Positions 31,049-33,384 of a stretch of DNA of 33,384 nucleotides are shown here, in pieces (within the stretch, counting starts at the first letter, position 1; each line of letters begins with the position of its first letter). Under the pieces are notes generated by a model. It was given only the letters and a program-made list of their open reading frames with translations. It was not told where the DNA came from and made no database searches. Origin of the DNA: an uncultured Ruminococcus sp. Lineage in GTDB: Bacteria > Bacillota > Clostridia > Oscillospirales > Ruminococcaceae. Made by a program: the position numbers and the translations under genes. The stretch covers positions 1 to 33,384 of the forward strand of contig CAMWTO010000008.1 in the NCBI GenBank assembly GCA_947177205.1, read 5' to 3'.

Positions 31049-31675
31049 ATGATATATTATCATGTTTCTTCATTTTTAAAGGAAGGTCAAAAACTCACTC
31101 ATGATACTAAAAATTATAAGGAAATTTGTGAATGGATATGCTCAACTAATGTTTCATCATATAAGGAATACATAAATCTCATTAAAAATTTGGAAAGTGA
31201 AGACGTTTTTAATAAAACAAATAGAGATGCATTAAAATGGTCATGTGAAAGCATTTTTGAAATGATTAGGTCTCAGTACTATAAGCATATGCCGAGTAGA
31301 GTTTGGGGTATATTCGTATCTGAATCTCTTAAAGAGGCATATTCATTTTATAAAAATTATAGAAAAGGCGAAACTAATATTTTTGAGATTCAACCAGAAA
31401 GCGAAGTTTATAAACTTGATATGGGTATATTTACCGAGGCTGAGGAACTATTAAGACGTGAGCAAAGTGATTCAAATTATGAAAAATCTATAAAATTAGC
31501 ACATGAATATTGGAAAAAAAACATCAGAACAAAGTGTATTGAATATTTATTTGACGAAAAAGAAGTTACTGTTGGCAAAAAAGTACTGAGCATACTTCTC
31601 ACGATAGTCGACGTAGCAAATAAGTCCGATATGACAGTTGCAGAGTTTGAATCAAAGATAGGCTTGAGAACGTAG
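31049..31675 (+). CDS. DUF2441-like protein (ADP-ribosyltransferase-like fold suspected)
   Basis: The 208-residue product starts IYYHVSSFLKEGQKLTHDTK and has PSRVWGIFVSESLKEAYSFY near 85-105, then NIFEIQPESEVYKLDMG and AHEYWKKN. This H..SLKEAYSF pattern recalls DUF2441 and related ART-like domains. It has its own promoter, AGAGGTGA binding site and clearly higher AT content than the structural genes, so it looks like a recently acquired accessory (moron) gene. Defence, exclusion or toxin roles are possible but unproven. Confidence 0.6.
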   Translation: MIYYHVSSFLKEGQKLTHDTKNYKEICEWICSTNVSSYKEYINLIKNLESEDVFNKTNRDALKWSCESIFEMIRSQYYKHMPSRVWGIFVSESLKEAYSFYKNYRKGETNIFEIQPESEVYKLDMGIFTEAEELLRREQSDSNYEKSIKLAHEYWKKNIRTKCIEYLFDEKEVTVGKKVLSILLTIVDVANKSDMTVAEFESKIGLRT

Positions 31676-31764
31676 TAATTATTTCTGAAGAGAACGATTA
31701 CCATTATATAATTATAATTAAGAGGGAAAAGGTGCTGTGCATCTGAAAAAATGAGGTGATGTAC

Positions 31765-31986
31765 ATGCAGACAGAAACTGTTGGGGCAAGAATCCGGTAT
31801 CTGAGAAGAAAGAACGGTATTACACAGAAAAAGCTTGCCGAAATTTTGTATGTGTCAGTGTCAACGGTATCCTGCTGGGAACGTGACAGATCAGAACCAA
31901 GCATCTGTTTCATTGTAAAATTGACAATGCTGTTCTGCATATCTCTGGATTATCTGATGACTGGAAATGAAAAAACAACTCCTTGA
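31765..31986 (+). CDS. Small Xre-family regulator
   Basis: ATG at 31765 after GAGGTGATGTAC is preferred over GTG 31756. The 73-residue product is a single HTH_3 domain (VGARIRYLRRKNGITQKKLA, ILYVSVSTVSCWERDRSEPS) plus CISLDYLMTGNE. It follows the DUF2441-like gene and may regulate it. Its stop codon lies in the terminator stem. Confidence 0.85.
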   Translation: MQTETVGARIRYLRRKNGITQKKLAEILYVSVSTVSCWERDRSEPSICFIVKLTMLFCISLDYLMTGNEKTTP

Positions 31987-32010
31987 ATTTTGTCAGGGAG
32001 TTGTTTTTTT
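31972..32010 (+). terminator. Strong intrinsic terminator
   Basis: AAAACAACTCCTTGA pairs with TCAGGGAGTTGTTTT (15 bp with one G-T), loop ATTTTG, then a T run. It ends the accessory operon just before the tRNA promoter. Confidence 0.88.
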
Positions 32011-32034
32011 TACTTGACATTTTGTAGAATTTTA

Positions 32035-32062
32035 TTGACACAATTAAAAAATATGATATAAT
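32035..32062 (+). promoter_or_regulatory. Promoter for the tRNA-like transcript
   Basis: TTGACA (32035..32040), 16-nt spacer, TATAAT (32057..32062). The next 60 nt contain two hairpins (AAGCC/GGCTT and CAGAA/TTCTG) before the tRNA. Confidence 0.85.
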
Positions 32063-32131
32063 TAATATAACAGAAGCCAGCACGGCTTTTCCCCTCATTT
32101 GATGATGTTTCTAGGTTTCAGAAGCATTTCT

Positions 32132-32203
32132 GGCAGAGTAGAGCAATGGCAGCTCGCAAGGTTCATGCCCTTGAGGCAGGCGGTTCGATTCCGCCATCTG
32201 CAA
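32132..32203 (+). tRNA. tRNA(CAU), initiator-like and unusual
   Basis: The cloverleaf is visible: acceptor GGCAGAG with ATCTGCA (5 of 7 pairs; mismatches at 1-72 and 7-66), TA, D arm GAGC/GCTC, anticodon arm CAAGG TTCATGC CCTTG, variable loop AGGCA, T arm GGCGG TTCGATT CCGCC, discriminator A, no encoded CCA. The anticodon is CAU. The unpaired 1-72 ends and A11:U24 are hallmarks of initiator tRNA, but only two G-C pairs close the anticodon stem, and G37 is unusual. It may be a phage initiator-like tRNA, a decaying tRNA, or a tRNA mimic. Confidence 0.72.
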
Positions 32204-32220
32204 TTGAACATATAGTATAG

Positions 32221-32286
32221 GAACGCCTTTTCTGTAATACATAGTTATGTTATATGTAATACATGAAGGTGTTCTTTGCTTTTTTA
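32221..32286 (+). terminator. Terminator-like hairpin after the tRNA
   Basis: GAACGCCTT (32221) pairs with AAGGTGTTC (32266), followed by TTTGCTTTTTT. The loop carries two GTAATACAT repeats. It may end the tRNA transcript or attenuate reading into mazF. Confidence 0.6.
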
Positions 32287-32301
32287 TTAGGAGATAAAAA
32301 T

Positions 32302-32646
32302 ATGAAACGGAATATTAGAACTATCAGACGTGGCGATATATATTTGATCGATTGCGGCAAGACTGTCGGATCAGAGCAAGGTGGTATCCGTCCAGCGGTT
32401 GTGATCCAGAATAACATGGGGAATCGTTATTCACCCACAACAATTGTGGCAATGATTACTTCGTCTACCAAGAAACATTTGCCGACACATGTCCAGATTG
32501 ACAGGGGACTTGAAATGCAATCCTGTGTTCTTTTGGAACAGATTCGGACAATTTCAATTGATAGATTGAAACAATACATAGTTACATTGGACAGATCTGA
32601 TATGATTCGGATTGACAATGCTCTGAGAGAAAGCCTTGCTATTTAG
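32302..32646 (+). CDS. MazF/PemK-family endoribonuclease, no antitoxin seen
   Basis: ATG at 32302 follows TTAGGAGAT; the track start lies inside the upstream hairpin. The 114-residue protein matches MazF/PemK: RRGDIYLIDCGKTVGSEQGG, IRPAVVIQNNMGN, TTIVAMITSSTKKHLPTHVQ, and VLLEQIRTISIDRL. This family cuts RNA at short motifs. No MazE-like gene is next to it: upstream is the tRNA, downstream an HNH nuclease. Solitary copies at this position are common in Firmicute prophages and may act in phage or host RNA control. Confidence 0.9.
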   Translation: MKRNIRTIRRGDIYLIDCGKTVGSEQGGIRPAVVIQNNMGNRYSPTTIVAMITSSTKKHLPTHVQIDRGLEMQSCVLLEQIRTISIDRLKQYIVTLDRSDMIRIDNALRESLAI

Positions 32647-32658
32647 GGGGTATCATGA

Positions 32659-33093
32659 ATGACCTATAAACCGTGTCCACGATGCAAGAAACTGATACCG
32701 CATGGCACAGCATACTGTGCAGCGTGTAAGCCAATCGTGGAACAGGCTGTGCAGGAGAAACAGCAGTATAACAAATCCATGCGGCAGAAGAAATACAACA
32801 GTCGGAGAAATCAGAAGTATGCAAAGTTCTATCATTCAAAGGATTGGAAGAATCTCAGCCGATACAAGTTAGAACAAGTCAGTTGGAAGTGTGAAGCTCA
32901 TCTTGATGACAGATGTACAGGTGTTGCGGTGGAAGTCCATCATGTCAAACCGATTCAAACGGAAGAGGGTTGGAATCTCCGGCTTGAATGGAGCAATCTG
33001 GAAGCCGTCTGCACACATTGCCACAATCTTCGGCATCCGGAAAAGTTACGCAGAGTGCAGCCTGGTGTGGTAGATATGCGAAAATTTTTGTAA
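32659..33093 (+). CDS. HNH endonuclease (packaging associated)
   Basis: The 144-residue protein has an N-terminal zinc-ribbon-like CPRCKKLIPHGTAYCAAC, a YHSKDWKNLSRYKL segment and the HNH motif: EVHHVKPIQ, WSNLEAVCTHCHNLRH. AGGGGG is 9 nt before ATG. HNH proteins next to terminase genes in HK97-like phages act with the terminase in cutting cos DNA. Confidence 0.92.
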   Translation: MTYKPCPRCKKLIPHGTAYCAACKPIVEQAVQEKQQYNKSMRQKKYNSRRNQKYAKFYHSKDWKNLSRYKLEQVSWKCEAHLDDRCTGVAVEVHHVKPIQTEEGWNLRLEWSNLEAVCTHCHNLRHPEKLRRVQPGVVDMRKFL

Positions 33094-33202
33094 CCGGGGG
33101 GCGGTCGAAATTCTGCGGCTGTCTTAGAGGAAAACGGTTACAGAAGACCTCTTTGTAGAAAAAACTCCCTAAATGAAAAAAATTTTTTTGGATGGTGATA
33201 AC
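33094..33202 (+). other. Probable cos region
   Basis: A GC-rich block CCGGGGGGCGGTCGAAA sits directly after the HNH stop, followed by inverted GAGG/CCTC-type elements and an AT-rich tract before terS. HNH-cos-terS-terL is the usual order in cos-type Firmicute phages. The cut positions cannot be read from one sequence. Confidence 0.55.
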
Positions 33203-33384
33203 ATGGGCAGACCAAAAGAACCAATCAATCTAATCATGACAAAAGGACAAAAACATCTGACAAAAGCCGAGATCAGGGAACGTCTTGCCTCTGAGGTCCA
33301 TCCTTGTACGGACGAAATCAGACCGCCATCCTATCTCACAGCAAAGCAAAAGAAACGATTCCAGGAGCTTGCAGAACAGCTCCT
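33203..33384 (+). CDS. terS: Terminase small subunit, N-terminal part (continues at base 1)
   Basis: ATG at 33203 after GGATGGTGATA opens MGRPKEPINLIMTKGQKHLT, AEIRERLASEVHPCTDEIRP and KKRFQELAEQLL, the classical N-terminus of P27-type small terminases. It runs off the window after 60 codons and 2 bases; the missing third base is base 1 of the window. Confidence 0.9.
   Translation, partial: MGRPKEPINLIMTKGQKHLTKAEIRERLASEVHPCTDEIRPPSYLTAKQKKRFQELAEQL

Overview
The window looks like a complete circular temperate siphophage genome opened inside its small terminase gene. The reading frame that runs off the right edge (33203..33384) continues without a break into the frame entering at base 1, and together they make one 167-residue P27-type small terminase. 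The host is most likely a gut Clostridia/Ruminococcus-type Firmicute. The reasons are moderate to low GC, strong AGGAGG-type ribosome binding sites, an HK97-type head with a long flexible tail, Firmicute holin and Cpl-7 lysin families, PcfJ/PcfK genes, and above all a dockerin domain in the distal tail protein. Dockerins belong to cellulosome or amylosome bacteria.

Layout. 33203..33384 plus 1..7643: packaging and head genes (TerS, TerL, portal, S78 protease, HK97 capsid, connectors, tail completion, tail tube, and tail chaperones G/GT made by a -1 frameshift at A AAA AAC with a stimulatory hairpin). 7647..17309: tape measure, Dit with dockerin, tail endopeptidase/hub, collagen-like fibre. 17329..18436: holin and lysin. 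18490..22559, leftward: a small acidic protein, a small serine recombinase, an iteron/palindrome region that looks like a replication origin, a TOPRIM-VapE primase-helicase and a Cro/CI-type repressor. 22719..30351, rightward early operon: small regulators, Rha-like antirepressor, PcfK/PcfJ pair, DUF3102-like protein, tyrosine integrase and a paralog of an upstream small gene. 30352..32301: AT-rich accessory zone with a DUF2441-like gene, an Xre regulator and a tRNA(CAU). 32302..33202: solitary MazF/PemK, HNH nuclease and a likely cos region.

How it may work. The replication gene lies behind the repressor and is read from the repressor promoter, not with the lytic genes. In its leader I see a consensus promoter and a 13-bp-stem terminator on the opposite strand, which would make a roughly 74-nt antisense RNA that could expose or hide the primase ribosome binding site. 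Downstream lie 13 copies of GTTGACAGAT in mirrored pairs around a 40-bp palindrome, then a resolvase-sized serine recombinase. This is the layout of a copy-number-controlled plasmid replicon, so I propose a phage-plasmid or a phage with an episomal prophage state, although it also has a tyrosine integrase.

The other main signals are a solitary type I-C CRISPR-like repeat in the early operon (candidate RNA anti-CRISPR), a PcfK/AcrIIA9-type protein, an initiator-like phage tRNA, and a roughly 142-bp IS200/IS605-like remnant that now supplies a ribosome binding site. Functional statements are from reading the sequence only; no searches were run.
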